Notes: generated by a model not told the origin, from the sequence alone. DNA of 64,000 bases from Phenylobacterium kunshanense (GCF_003254525.1 NZ_QFYS01000011.1:1-64000); one strand, 5' to 3'. Positions 17,455-25,858 are shown, counted from the stretch's first letter. Numbers and translations are program-made.

Positions 17455-18438
17455 TCAGGGCTGGAACTCGACCGGATTGACCAGTCGGCCGACGCCTTCG
17501 ATCTCGATCGCCATCGGCCGGCGCGCCTGGGCCAGGTCCCACTGGGTCAGCGCCCGGTACCGGCCGCCCTCGGCCGGCCGCATGGCGGTGCCGCAGTGGA
17601 GGATGTCGCCCGGCTCCAGGGTCATGTAGTCCGAGGCGTGGGCGATGATCCGCTCCACCGGGAACGTCAGGTTGGCGGTGGAGTCCTCGAACACCAGCTC
17701 CTCGCCGTCATAGGAGTGGATCGCCAGCCGGTTGGGGTCGGCGATCTCGTCGGCGGTGACGATCCAGGGGCCGATCGGACCGAAGGTGTCGGTCCCCTTC
17801 GAGAGCGCGTGATAGGTGAGGTAGATCGACCGGGCGTCCTCCGCGTCGCGCACGCGCCGCCAGCTCATCAGATCGCGATAGCCGCCCCCGGCCGCGGGCG
17901 GGGTGACCAGCTCGATGCTGTCGCGCTCCTTGAGGCCCGGCGAGGTGATGTCGTTGATGATCGTGTAGCCGAAGACGTGCTCCAGGGCCCGGGCCTCCGG
18001 GATCGCCTTGCCGCGCCGGCCGATGATGACGGCCAGCTCGGGCTCCGGGTGGGTGAGGCCATAGTCGCCGCGCACGACCACGGGCGCGCCGTGGCCGGTG
18101 AGCGAGGTGGCGGGTTTCAGGAAGAAGGCCGGCTCGGCGAACGGCCGGTACGCCACCTGCTGGCCCATGCGGTTGTTGATCGCCACGCCGACGACCTTGC
18201 CCGGCCTGGAGACCGGCGGGCGCCAGGTCACCGTCTCCGGGTCGAGGGCGGGTGCGCCGTCCGCGCGGGCCGCCAGGGCGGCCAGGTCGACCCGCCCTTC
18301 GCCGGAGGCTTCGATCAGGTCCTCCAGGCTGGCCGGCGCCTCCGCGCCGAGGAGGGCCCTCAGGTCGACGATCCGTCCGTCGGCGCGGACCAGGCCGTAG
18401 GATCGGCGGCCGCCCGCCTCGAAGCTGCAGAACCTCAT
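17455..18438 (-). CDS. fumarylacetoacetate hydrolase family protein
   Basis: A 327-aa FAH-superfamily enzyme. The C-terminal catalytic domain has the metal-site signature HPEPELAVIIGRR and GYTIINDITSPG. Members cleave acylpyruvates or hydrate 2-oxopent-4-enoates in aromatic meta-cleavage pathways. Lying 10 bp after a flavin monooxygenase and beside an extradiol dioxygenase, it most likely acts on the ring-fission product or a later 2-oxo acid. Which of these reactions it performs cannot be decided. Confidence 0.88.
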   Translation of the reverse strand: MRFCSFEAGGRRSYGLVRADGRIVDLRALLGAEAPASLEDLIEASGEGRVDLAALAARADGAPALDPETVTWRPPVSRPGKVVGVAINNRMGQQVAYRPFAEPAFFLKPATSLTGHGAPVVVRGDYGLTHPEPELAVIIGRRGKAIPEARALEHVFGYTIINDITSPGLKERDSIELVTPPAAGGGYRDLMSWRRVRDAEDARSIYLTYHALSKGTDTFGPIGPWIVTADEIADPNRLAIHSYDGEELVFEDSTANLTFPVERIIAHASDYMTLEPGDILHCGTAMRPAEGGRYRALTQWDLAQARRPMAIEIEGVGRLVNPVEFQP

Positions 18439-18448
18439 CGCCGCGTCC

Positions 18449-19690
18449 TCAATAGATGGCCATGTCGGGGTCGAGCCCCAGGAGGTCGCGGCCCAGGCGC
18501 TGGGTGGCCACGTCGTAGTCCGAATAGGCGTGGGCGCCGGCCATGTTGGCGTCGCGCCACAGGCGCTGCATCTCGTTGTGGCTGAACCACGCCGAGCCGC
18601 CGGAGCCGCTGAAGAGGATGTTCACGGCCTCGATGGCGGTCCGGGTGGCGTAGGCCTGATTGGTCCGCCACATCGCCAGCTCGGCGGGCGAGGGCAGCCG
18701 GCCGCTGCGGCTGCGCGAGGCGATCTCGCGCCAGTCCTGGGAGAGGGTGGCGTAGGCCGCGCGCACCATGTGGGAGGCCTCCGCCAGCCGCATGTAGGCC
18801 GGGGCGCTCTCGGCCACCCTGGCGCCGGTGTAGGCGCGCGCCCGGCCGGCGATCTTGTCGCGATAGACCTCGAGGAACCGGCGGGCGACGCCCACGGCCA
18901 CCGCGGAGAAGCCGAACGAGAAATAGGGCACGAAGGCCGCCCGGTAGATGCCGCCGTCGTGCAGGCCGAAGCCCTTCGAGGCGCCGGTGTTCATGGCGAT
19001 GATCGAGTCGATGCGGTGGTCGGGGACGAAGGCGTCCCTTACCTCCAGCGTCTTGCTGCCCGTGCCGCAGAGGCCGGCCACGTGCCAGTCATCGACGATC
19101 GCATAGTCGCCGCGCGGCACGAGGGCGTAGAACGGAAGCATCATGCCGCCCATCTCGGCCACCGGCATGCGGAAGCCGAGGCAGGCCCACTGGGCGTGGT
19201 CGCAGCCGCTGGACCAGCCGAAGCGGCCCGAAAGGCGCACGCCGCCGGGGACGGGGACCGCCTCGTTGATCGGGGCCACCGAGGAGGAGACCAGGGTGTC
19301 GGGCTCGCGCCAGACCTCGTCCTGGACGTCCTTCGACATCAGCGCGAGGCCGTGGGCGTGCTGGGCCAGGAGGCCCGCGACCCAGGCGGTGGACGCGCAG
19401 GCGCCGGCGATGTCGACGACGACCGGACAGTACTGCTCCGGGCTCAGCTCCAGGCCGCCGTAGGCCAGCGGCTGCAGCGCTCGCGTGAATCCCGCCGCCT
19501 TCAGGAGTCGGATGTTCTCGTCCGGCACGCGCCGGTCCGCCTCGGCCTTGCCGGCGTTGGCGGCGATGGTGGGGAGCAGGGCCCGCACCCGTTCGCGCAT
19601 CTCCTCGCCCCGGCGCACCTGTTCCGGATCGGGCAAGACGTAGTCCTGCGTGACCTGGTCGCCGCCGAGCGCGGCCGCTCCATCGGCCAT
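18449..19690 (-). CDS. flavin-dependent monooxygenase (acyl-CoA dehydrogenase fold, HsaA/HpaB-like)
   Basis: A 413-aa group-D flavin monooxygenase of the acyl-CoA dehydrogenase fold. Family features are the N-terminal helical domain (LLKAAGFTRALQPLAYGGLELSPEQ), the central WSSGCDHAQWACLGF and LCGTGSKTLEV strands, and C-terminal helices. HsaA-type enzymes hydroxylate a phenol ring to a catechol using FMNH2 or FADH2 supplied by a separate reductase; no reductase gene is in the window. ATG 19690 is preceded by GGGAGGAAAC. It is the first gene of the minus-strand unit and is divergent from the extradiol dioxygenase. Confidence 0.88.
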   Translation of the reverse strand: MADGAAALGGDQVTQDYVLPDPEQVRRGEEMRERVRALLPTIAANAGKAEADRRVPDENIRLLKAAGFTRALQPLAYGGLELSPEQYCPVVVDIAGACASTAWVAGLLAQHAHGLALMSKDVQDEVWREPDTLVSSSVAPINEAVPVPGGVRLSGRFGWSSGCDHAQWACLGFRMPVAEMGGMMLPFYALVPRGDYAIVDDWHVAGLCGTGSKTLEVRDAFVPDHRIDSIIAMNTGASKGFGLHDGGIYRAAFVPYFSFGFSAVAVGVARRFLEVYRDKIAGRARAYTGARVAESAPAYMRLAEASHMVRAAYATLSQDWREIASRSRSGRLPSPAELAMWRTNQAYATRTAIEAVNILFSGSGGSAWFSHNEMQRLWRDANMAGAHAYSDYDVATQRLGRDLLGLDPDMAIY

Positions 19691-19730
19691 GGCCGTTTCC
19701 TCCCTTGTCGCGCGGCCTGCGTGGTCGCGT

Positions 19731-19775
19731 CTTGTATGATCGTTCAAGTAGGCCTTGTTTGAGCGATCATACAAG
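19731..19775. promoter_or_regulatory. paired TetR-type operator boxes
   Basis: CTTGTATGATCGTTCAA (19731-19747) and TTGAGCGATCATACAAG (19759-19775) are inverted repeats with one mismatch over 17 bp and an 11-nt spacer. Each arm is also a partial dyad around GATC (TTGnAnGATCnTnCAA). It lies 40 bp from the monooxygenase ATG and 47 bp from the dioxygenase ATG, in the shared divergent promoter region, suggesting two regulator dimers controlling both directions. Confidence 0.75.
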
Positions 19776-19822
19776 ATCAAAGATGCGGGACGGACGGACG
19801 CCGAAGCCGCCGGGAGGGAAGA

Positions 19823-20788
19823 ATGCCGTATTTGATGGTCGCCGCCTCGCACTCGCCCCTGCTCGACTTTCCCGCCCGGGAAAGCCCGTCGGTGGTGAAC
19901 ATCCGGGCGGCGCTGGACGCGACCCGGGCCCGGATCGAGGCGTTCGACCCCGACCTCGTGATCCTGTTCGGCGTGGATCACTACGGCGGCCAGCACATGG
20001 ACTGCATGTCGTCCTTCTGCGTGGGCGTGGAGGCGACGGCGCTGGCGGACGTGGGCGGCACGCCAGGGCGGCTGGACGTGCCGCGCGACCTGGCGGTGGC
20101 GGCGGTCAGGGCCATCCGGGCGTCCGGCGTCGACACGGCCGTCTCATTCGCGATGGACGTGGACCACGGGTTCTCCCAGGCGCTGACGCGATTGCTGGGC
20201 GGGGTGGACCGCTATCCCGTGCTGCCGATCTTCGTGAACTGCATCCAGCCGCCGTTCAGCCCCTATGCCCGGGCGCGCGCCCTGGGCGCGGCGGTGGGCG
20301 AGTTCGCGCGAGGCCTGGGCGACCGGCGCATCCTGTTCCTCGGCAGCGGCGGCCTGGCTCACAACCCGGCGGCCCTGTTCCCGCCCATCGACGCCGTGCA
20401 GCCCGAGTGGCGTCCGTACATCCTGCACGGCAAGGCGCAGGCCGACGTGCCGCAGCAGGCCTGGATCGACTACGAGATCCAGGCCCACCGGATGGGCGCC
20501 CAGATGCTGGCCCAGGACCAGGTGACGCCCGAGATGGCCGGCCTGAAGGACGCCTGGGACAAGGCCTTTCTGGCGACCTTCTGCGGCGGCGACCTGTCGG
20601 TCTTCGACGGGTGGGATCCCGAGCAGGTGATGGACGAGGCGGGAATCGGGGCGGTGGAGACCCAGTCATGGGTGGCGGCCGGCCAGGCCATGCTCACCGC
20701 GTCCGGCGCCGCGCCGCGGGCGATCTTTCAGGAAGTCTCCAAGGAGGTCGGGATCGGATTCGGGATCGCTGAGGCCGGACCGGCGTAG
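19823..20788 (+). CDS. mhpB: class III extradiol dioxygenase, MhpB-like
   Basis: A 321-aa LigB-superfamily enzyme close in length and motifs to 2,3-dihydroxyphenylpropionate 1,2-dioxygenase: start MPYLMVAASHSPLL, FGVDHYGGQHMDCM, MDVDHGFSQAL, and the diagnostic GSGGLAHNP. It opens a catechol ring by meta cleavage using Fe(II). With the divergent monooxygenase and FAH enzyme it forms a hydroxylate-cleave-process module for a phenyl-propanoid or similar phenol. The true substrate is not determined. GGGAGGG lies just before the ATG. Confidence 0.9.
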   Translation: MPYLMVAASHSPLLDFPARESPSVVNIRAALDATRARIEAFDPDLVILFGVDHYGGQHMDCMSSFCVGVEATALADVGGTPGRLDVPRDLAVAAVRAIRASGVDTAVSFAMDVDHGFSQALTRLLGGVDRYPVLPIFVNCIQPPFSPYARARALGAAVGEFARGLGDRRILFLGSGGLAHNPAALFPPIDAVQPEWRPYILHGKAQADVPQQAWIDYEIQAHRMGAQMLAQDQVTPEMAGLKDAWDKAFLATFCGGDLSVFDGWDPEQVMDEAGIGAVETQSWVAAGQAMLTASGAAPRAIFQEVSKEVGIGFGIAEAGPA

Positions 20789-20799
20789 GACGCGCCGGA

Positions 20800-21189
20800 T
20801 CAGCCGCCGCCGAAGGGGGCGCGGGTCTCCAGGTCGGCGAGGGCCAGCAGCAGCTCGTCGGTAGAGAACGGCTTGCAGAGCGACAGGTCGGCGCCGAGCT
20901 TCTCGGCCAGCCGCAGGAGGTCGAGCGCTCCCATGCTGCCGCGGCCCGACATGGCGAGGATGCCGGGGCGGGGGCAGCGGCCGCGGATCGCGTTGATCAG
21001 CTCCACCCCGTCGCCGCCGGGCATCATGATGTCGGTGAGGATCAGGTCGGGGGTGATGCGGGCGATGACCGAGAGCGCCTCGGGTGCATCGCCGGCCTGG
21101 TCGACGTCATAGCCGTTGGCCCGCAGGGTGCGCGACAGGGCCGTCCGCAGCGCGTCGTCGTCGTCGACGATGAGTATCCTGATCGGCAC
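20800..21189 (-). CDS. stand-alone response regulator receiver
   Basis: A 129-aa single receiver domain: acidic pocket VDDDDA, phospho-acceptor TDIMMPGGDG, and conserved KPFS near the end. There is no output domain, so it probably acts through protein contacts or in a phosphorelay. No kinase gene is adjacent. The 3' end converges with mhpB 11 bp away. Confidence 0.9.
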   Translation of the reverse strand: MPIRILIVDDDDALRTALSRTLRANGYDVDQAGDAPEALSVIARITPDLILTDIMMPGGDGVELINAIRGRCPRPGILAMSGRGSMGALDLLRLAEKLGADLSLCKPFSTDELLLALADLETRAPFGGG

Positions 21190-21298
21190 GTCGGCTCCTC
21201 GACGTGGAGTTGTAGAACGGGCCGGCGCCCGCTGTCACCCCGCTCCTTGTGGATAACACCGTAAACGATTGTGGGGGCGATGGAAAAGGGCCGGCGCT

Positions 21299-22501
21299 TC
21301 AGTAGAGCAGGAACGGCGCGCGGGCCTCGGCCCAGGCGGCTTCGTCCGGCAGGGTCAGGGCGTCGAGGTCGGCGGGCGTGGCGGCCGGGTCGTCGACCCA
21401 TTCGCGCAACAGCGGGCCGCCGTTGATCACGTCGATGGCGAGCTTGCCCAGCTCGTATTCGTAGGGGAAGTCTCGCCAGAGCGGGTAGTCGGGCTGGAGG
21501 CGGCGGATGGCCTTGAAGGCCAGGGACTGCAGCCGCCAGGGGCGGAAGGCGTCGTGGTCGTAGGCCGGGCCCTCGGTGTGGATCATCACCCCCGCGCAGA
21601 GCTGGCCCACGTGCTTGTGGAAGGTGGGCTCGAACCAGCAGTCGCGCAGCGTGCAGCCGTCGAGCCAACCGGGCGCGAGGCTCCGCATCTCGGCGATCAC
21701 CGCGCGGGCGTCGATATCGGGGGCGCCGAACAGCTCCAGCGGGCGGGTGGTGCCGCGGCCTTCGGAGAGCGTGGTCCCCTCCAGCATCACCGTGCCGGCG
21801 TAGGCGCGGGCCATGAAGAGGTTGGGGGCGTTGGGGCTGGGGTTGACCCACACCCGCTCGCCCAGCGGCCAGCCGTAGCCCGGGGCGGCTGCGGGCGCCC
21901 AGCCCTCCATCTCGATGACGCGGTACTCGACATCGAGGCTGAAGGTGCGGATGAACCACCAGCCGAGCTCGCCGAGGGTCATGCCGTGGCGCATGGGCAT
22001 GGGGCCGGCGCCGACGAAGCTCTCCCAGCCGGGGCGCAGGGTGAGGCCCTCGATAGGCCGGCCGGCGGGGTTGGGACGGTCCAGCACCCAGACGGCCTTG
22101 CCGTGTTTCGCGGCCGCCTCCAGCACGTAGAGCAGGGTGGTGATGAAGGTGTAGATGCGGCAGCCCAGGTCCTGCAGGTCGACCAGCAGGACGTCGAAGG
22201 TCTCCATCGAGGCGTCGGTGGGCCGGCGGACCTCGCCGTAGAGGCTGAAGATCGGAATGCCGTGGACCGGATCGGCGAAGTCCGGGCTCTCGACCATGTT
22301 GTCCTGCTTGTCGCCGCGCAGGCCGTGCTGCGGCCCGAAGGCGGCCGTCAGCTTGATGTCCGGGCAGGCGGCCAGGGCGTCGAGCGAATGGGTCAGGTCA
22401 GCCGTGACCGAGGCGGGATGGGCCAGCAGCGCGACCCGGCGGCCGGCAAGGGGAGCGCGGAGGGCGGGGTCCGCCAGCAGGCGGTCGATGCCGAATCTCA
22501 T
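21299..22501 (-). CDS. namZ: NamZ-like exo-beta-N-acetylmuramidase (DUF1343)
   Basis: A 400-aa protein of the DUF1343 family, whose characterised member NamZ releases MurNAc from the non-reducing end of peptidoglycan fragments. Family blocks include LLAHPASV, FGPQHGLRGDKQDNM, the VLLVDLQDLGCRIYTFI strand, and LDRPNPAGRPIEG. No signal peptide is visible, unlike the secreted Bacteroidota enzymes, so this copy is probably cytoplasmic and would act in wall recycling. Its ATG overlaps the stop of the DOMON-like gene (ATGA). Confidence 0.85.
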   Translation of the reverse strand: MRFGIDRLLADPALRAPLAGRRVALLAHPASVTADLTHSLDALAACPDIKLTAAFGPQHGLRGDKQDNMVESPDFADPVHGIPIFSLYGEVRRPTDASMETFDVLLVDLQDLGCRIYTFITTLLYVLEAAAKHGKAVWVLDRPNPAGRPIEGLTLRPGWESFVGAGPMPMRHGMTLGELGWWFIRTFSLDVEYRVIEMEGWAPAAAPGYGWPLGERVWVNPSPNAPNLFMARAYAGTVMLEGTTLSEGRGTTRPLELFGAPDIDARAVIAEMRSLAPGWLDGCTLRDCWFEPTFHKHVGQLCAGVMIHTEGPAYDHDAFRPWRLQSLAFKAIRRLQPDYPLWRDFPYEYELGKLAIDVINGGPLLREWVDDPAATPADLDALTLPDEAAWAEARAPFLLY

Positions 22502-23037
22502 GGCCCCGAAATTGGGGGAAGTTCGAGCACAAAGCCATCGGCGTGGTGGAAGTCCGGCCGCGCGGCGGGATGGCGCAGGGACCAGTAGGAGATGCTGCCG
22601 TCCGCGGCCTCGATCACGGCGGTGACGGCCACCTGCCAGGGGAGGTCGGAAGGGAGGTCGAGGGTCCAGGCGGCGGCGAGGTCGAACGTGTCGCCGTCTC
22701 GGTCGGTGGTGACGTGAGGCGCGGGGACGTCGGCGTTGGCCATCCCTTCGCGGTAGCCGTCGAACCGGTAGGCCGCCCAGGGCCCGCCGGGCGAGAGGTT
22801 GAGCTCGCGGTAGCCGGGCGCGCCGGGCAGGCGGACGAAGGCCTCCAGGCACGTGCGGCGCCAGAGCTCGTCGGTGCGAGCGGGCGGGGCGGTGGGCGGC
22901 AGGACGAGCCCGTCGGTGACGCCGGAGAGGCGGTGGCGGAGCTGCAGGACGTTCGGCGCGGGGCGCGCGGCCTCGACGGTCAGGCCGCCGAGGACGCGGC
23001 AGGGGAAGTCCGGATGGGGCTGGAGGTCGTGGCGCAC
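22498..23037 (-). CDS. DOMON-like domain protein
   Basis: A 179-aa protein of the bacterial DOMON-like group: WRRTCLEAFVRLPG, YRELNLSPGGPWAAYRFDGYREGM and a C-terminal YWSLRHPAARPDFHHADGF, typical of a carbohydrate-type beta-sandwich. The start is uncertain: the GTG at 23037 (RHDLQPHP) excludes the repeat upstream, while an ATG at 23100 would read through that repeat. Coupled by overlap to the NamZ-like gene, which suggests a joint role with a sugar or muropeptide. Confidence 0.75.
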   Translation of the reverse strand: MRHDLQPHPDFPCRVLGGLTVEAARPAPNVLQLRHRLSGVTDGLVLPPTAPPARTDELWRRTCLEAFVRLPGAPGYRELNLSPGGPWAAYRFDGYREGMANADVPAPHVTTDRDGDTFDLAAAWTLDLPSDLPWQVAVTAVIEAADGSISYWSLRHPAARPDFHHADGFVLELPPISGP

Positions 23038-23095
23038 GGGGGTGGAGGGTAGCGGTGGCGGGGTGTTTCGCAAATCGCGAGCCTCCGCTCTCGAT

Positions 23096-23255
23096 GTCAT
23101 CCCGGTTTCGCGCAGCGAAGACCGGGATCCAACCCACAGCTTGCGCAGAGGTCGAGCGACAGGTTCGGCCAGGGACGTGGAGCCTGTCCGGCGCGGGTGG
23201 GGTGCTGGAGCGGGTTGGGTCCCGGTCTTCCGCCTGTGGCGGAAACCGGGATGAC
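23096..23255. repeat. interspersed inverted repeat pair
   Basis: GTCATCCCGGTTTCGCGCAG, then GAAGACCGGGATCCAACCCA (arm 23096-23136), faces an inverted copy at 23211-23255 (GGGTTGGGTCCCGGTCTTCC, then GGAAACCGGGATGAC). It fills most of the gap between the DOMON-like gene and the acr3 stop, and may serve as an acr3 transcription terminator. Confidence 0.65.
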
Positions 23256-23267
23256 ACCGAGGAGGAT

Positions 23268-24350
23268 CTAATTCCCGGCGACACGCCGCACCGCCGCGCC
23301 GCGCTCGTACCAGCCCTTGCTGGCGTTCACGATGGCGACGACGGAGAGCATGACGGGGACCTCGATGAGGACGCCGACGACGGTGGCGAGGGCGGCGCCG
23401 GAGGTGAGGCCGAAGAGGCTGATGGCGGCGGCGACGGCGAGCTCGAAGAAGTTGCTGGCGCCGATCAGGGCCGAGGGGCCGGCGACGCAGTGGGCTTCGC
23501 CCGCGGCGCGGTTCAGCAGGTAGGCGAGGCCGGAGTTCAGATAGACCTGGATCAGGATCGGGACGGCCAGGATGGCGATGACCAGCGGCTGCTTCAGGAT
23601 CTGTTCGCCCTGGAAGCCGAACAGCAGGACCAGGGTGGCGAGGAGCGCGGATAGCGACAGGGGCTGGATGCGGGCGAGGGCGGCGGACAGGGACGCCTCG
23701 CCGCCGCGGGCCAGCAGGGCGCCGCGCAGGGCCTGGGCGATCACCACCGGCACGACGATGTAGAGGCCGACCGACAGCAGCAGGGTCTGCCACGGCACGG
23801 TGATGGCCGAGAGGCCGAGCAGGAGGCCGACGATGGGGGCGAAGGCGACGACCATGATGGTGTCGTTCAGCGCCACCTGGCTGAGGGTGAAGTTGGGCTC
23901 GCCCCGGGTGAGGTTGCTCCAGACGAACACCATGGCGGTGCAGGGGGCGGCGGCCAGGATGATCAGGCCGGCGATGTAGCTGTCGATCTCGCCCGCCGGC
24001 AGCCAGGGGCGGAACAGCCAGCCGATGAAGAGGGCGCCGAGGGCGGCCATGGAGAACGGCTTGATGGCCCAGTTCACCAGCAGGGTGACGCCGATGCCGC
24101 GCCAGTGGCGGCCGACGGCGCCGAGGGCGCGGAAGTCGACCTTCATCAGCATGGGGACGATCATCAGCCAGATGAGGCCGGCGACCGGGAGGTTGACCTT
24201 GGCCACCTCGGCGGCGGCGATGACCTGGAAGGCGGGCGCGAAGAAATGACCAAGGGCGATGCCGGCGACGATGCAGAGGCCGACCCAGAGGGTCAGGTAG
24301 CGTTCGAAGACCGGCATGGCCGGCTTGTCGGCCAAGGCTTCAGATGTCAC
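23268..24350 (-). CDS. acr3: ACR3-family arsenite efflux transporter
   Basis: A 360-aa inner-membrane arsenite exporter with about ten hydrophobic segments. The family-specific block APCTAMVFVWSNLTRGE contains the conserved Cys required for arsenite transport, and a conserved Glu occurs in the late block CVAGPSALIGASNFFELA. It pumps As(III) out using proton motive force. Start GTG 24350 overlaps arsC by 11 nt, so translation is coupled. Fourth gene of the ars operon. Confidence 0.95.
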   Translation of the reverse strand: MTSEALADKPAMPVFERYLTLWVGLCIVAGIALGHFFAPAFQVIAAAEVAKVNLPVAGLIWLMIVPMLMKVDFRALGAVGRHWRGIGVTLLVNWAIKPFSMAALGALFIGWLFRPWLPAGEIDSYIAGLIILAAAPCTAMVFVWSNLTRGEPNFTLSQVALNDTIMVVAFAPIVGLLLGLSAITVPWQTLLLSVGLYIVVPVVIAQALRGALLARGGEASLSAALARIQPLSLSALLATLVLLFGFQGEQILKQPLVIAILAVPILIQVYLNSGLAYLLNRAAGEAHCVAGPSALIGASNFFELAVAAAISLFGLTSGAALATVVGVLIEVPVMLSVVAIVNASKGWYERGAAVRRVAGN

Positions 24351-24864
24351 CGGCGCGCTCCGGCTGGTCGGCGGCCTGGCCGATCTCGCGCAGCTTCGCC
24401 TGCAGCGACAGGCGGTCGAGCTTGTCGAAGGGGAGCTGGATGAAGGGGGTGATGCGGTTGCGCAGCATCCGGGCCGCCTCGGCGAAGGCGAGGCCGATCT
24501 CGGCCTCCGAGCCCGTGGCGGCGGCCGGATCGGGGATGCCCCAGTGGGCGGTCATCGGCTGGCCCGGCCAGATCGGGCAGACCTCGCCGGCGGCGTTGTC
24601 GCAGACGGTGAAGATGAAATCGATCGGCGGCGCGTCCGGCCCGGAAAACTCGTCCCACGACTTGGAGCGGAAGTCGGCGATGTCGTAGCCGAGGCCCTTC
24701 AGGATCGGCGCGGTGTGCGGATTGACACGGCCGGTGGGGAACGAGCCGGCCGAGAAGGCGCGGAAGCGGCCCTCGCCCAGACGGTTCAGCAGGGCCTCGG
24801 CCATGACCGAGCGGGCGGAGTTGCCCGTGCAGAGGAAGAGGACGTTGTAGGGGCGATTGGTCAT
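24340..24864 (-). CDS. arsC: arsenate reductase, LMW-phosphatase type
   Basis: A 174-aa arsenate reductase of the low-molecular-weight tyrosine phosphatase fold. The P-loop CTGNSARS puts the nucleophile at Cys12 with Arg18; Cys88 and Cys96 (TVCDNAAGEVC) complete the three-Cys relay typical of thioredoxin-coupled ArsC. It reduces As(V) to As(III) for export by the downstream ACR3. The C-terminal extension (about 30 residues) is typical of the actinobacterial/alphaproteobacterial form. It follows arsR by 8 bp. Confidence 0.93.
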   Translation of the reverse strand: MTNRPYNVLFLCTGNSARSVMAEALLNRLGEGRFRAFSAGSFPTGRVNPHTAPILKGLGYDIADFRSKSWDEFSGPDAPPIDFIFTVCDNAAGEVCPIWPGQPMTAHWGIPDPAAATGSEAEIGLAFAEAARMLRNRITPFIQLPFDKLDRLSLQAKLREIGQAADQPERAGDI

Positions 24865-24872
24865 GGCGGGCC

Positions 24873-25226
24873 TCAGCAGCTGCGACCTTCGGCGCCGCAG
24901 GCGCGGCTGGCGACCTCGGCAAGGGGGGCGCAGATGGCGGCGTTGCCGGCGCAGCAGTCTTCCATGAGGAAAGCGAGCAGCTCGCGCATGCGGTCGTAGC
25001 CAGCGGTGTAGATGATCGAACGGCCCTCGCGGCGCGAGGCGACGAGGCCGGCGCCGGCCAGGATGCCGAGGTTGGTCGAGAGCGTGTTGGGCAGGCTGCC
25101 GGTGAGACGGGCGATCTCACCGGCGGCAAGGCCCGCGTCGCCGGCCTTGACCAGGAGGCGGAAGACCTCGAGGCGGCCCGGATGGGCGAGGGCGGCGAGG
25201 CCGCCGACGGCGTTCTGAGTTTCCAT
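24873..25226 (-). CDS. arsR: ArsR family arsenite-responsive repressor
   Basis: A 117-aa winged-helix repressor. The DNA-binding region (GEIARLTGSLPNTLSTNLGILAGAGLV) lacks the CxC motif of the plasmid R773 type; instead Cys91-Cys92 and Cys99 (EDCCAGNAAIC), plus Cys110 and Cys117, cluster at the C-terminus. This matches the Acidithiobacillus-type As(III) site. It should repress the ars operon, most plausibly at the AT-rich dyad 25822-25837. Confidence 0.92.
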   Translation of the reverse strand: METQNAVGGLAALAHPGRLEVFRLLVKAGDAGLAAGEIARLTGSLPNTLSTNLGILAGAGLVASRREGRSIIYTAGYDRMRELLAFLMEDCCAGNAAICAPLAEVASRACGAEGRSC

Positions 25227-25285
25227 GGTTCGGGATTGCCAGAAGTCTCGAACGCCGCCAAGCGACCGTTTTGTGACAGCTCGGC

Positions 25286-25798
25286 TCAGCAGCAGGCGCT
25301 GACGGCCGCCGGGGTCTCGGCCTTGGCGGGCTCGGCCTTGGGGCCGCAGCAAGCGCCGCCGGTGGCCTGGGCCTCCAGCGCAGCCTGGGCCTCCAGCGCA
25401 GCCTGGGCCTCGTCCTCGCCGTAGGTCGTCGCCTCGCCGAAGGTGTAGAAGGTCTCCCACCGCACGCCGGCCGGGTCGGCGACCCAGCTCTTGTCGGAGC
25501 GGGCGTAGCAGCAGGTGGTGGCCTCCTCGTCGAAGGTCTGGGCGCCGGCCGCCTTCAGGCGCGAGGACAGCTCGGCGAGCTCGGCGGTGCTGTCGACCTG
25601 GATGCCCACGTGGTCGACGCCGGCGGCGCGGTCGCGCTGGGAGATGGCGAAGTTCACCCGCGGATCGTCGAGCATCCACTTGGCGTAGTCGTCCTTCACC
25701 ACCGTGGGGGCGGCGCCGAACAGCGTCTCGTAGAACTGGATGGATTGGGTGAGGTCGGGCACGCTCACGTGCAGGTGCAGGCGCTTCATGGTGGCCAT
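25286..25798 (-). CDS. arsI: ArsI-type C-As lyase (CadI/ArsI family)
   Basis: A 170-aa vicinal-oxygen-chelate dioxygenase that breaks the C-As bond of methylarsenite. The likely Fe(II) ligands are a His in RLHLHVSV, His63 (VDHVG) and Glu115 (RWETF); the substrate-binding Cys pair is TTCCYA at 96-97. A second ATG (25789, MKRLHLHV) is equally likely as the start. The C-terminal tail adds GACCGP and a final SACC, and contains a perfect 18-bp tandem repeat (EAQAAL twice). It is the first gene of arsI-arsR-arsC-acr3. Confidence 0.92.
   Translation of the reverse strand: MATMKRLHLHVSVPDLTQSIQFYETLFGAAPTVVKDDYAKWMLDDPRVNFAISQRDRAAGVDHVGIQVDSTAELAELSSRLKAAGAQTFDEEATTCCYARSDKSWVADPAGVRWETFYTFGEATTYGEDEAQAALEAQAALEAQATGGACCGPKAEPAKAETPAAVSACC
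25365..25412. repeat. 18-bp tandem repeat inside arsI
   Basis: GCCTGGGCCTCCAGCGCA occurs at 25365-25382 and again at 25383-25400 without change, and a third partial copy starts at 25401. It encodes the Ala/Glu/Gln linker before the Cys-rich tail of ArsI and could vary in copy number. Confidence 0.8.
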
Positions 25799-25821
25799 CT
25801 CCGTCGTTGATGTGTCATTCT

Positions 25822-25837
25822 ATATTTCGGGAAAAAT
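25822..25837. promoter_or_regulatory. candidate ArsR operator
   Basis: ATATTTCGGGAAAAAT is an imperfect AT-rich dyad (six of eight pairs) lying between arsI and the divergent arsN-like gene. It resembles ArsR-family boxes and is the only AT-rich dyad in this 60-bp gap. Confidence 0.45.
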
Positions 25838-25858
25838 GGAAATGTCAAGCGGGGCGCG

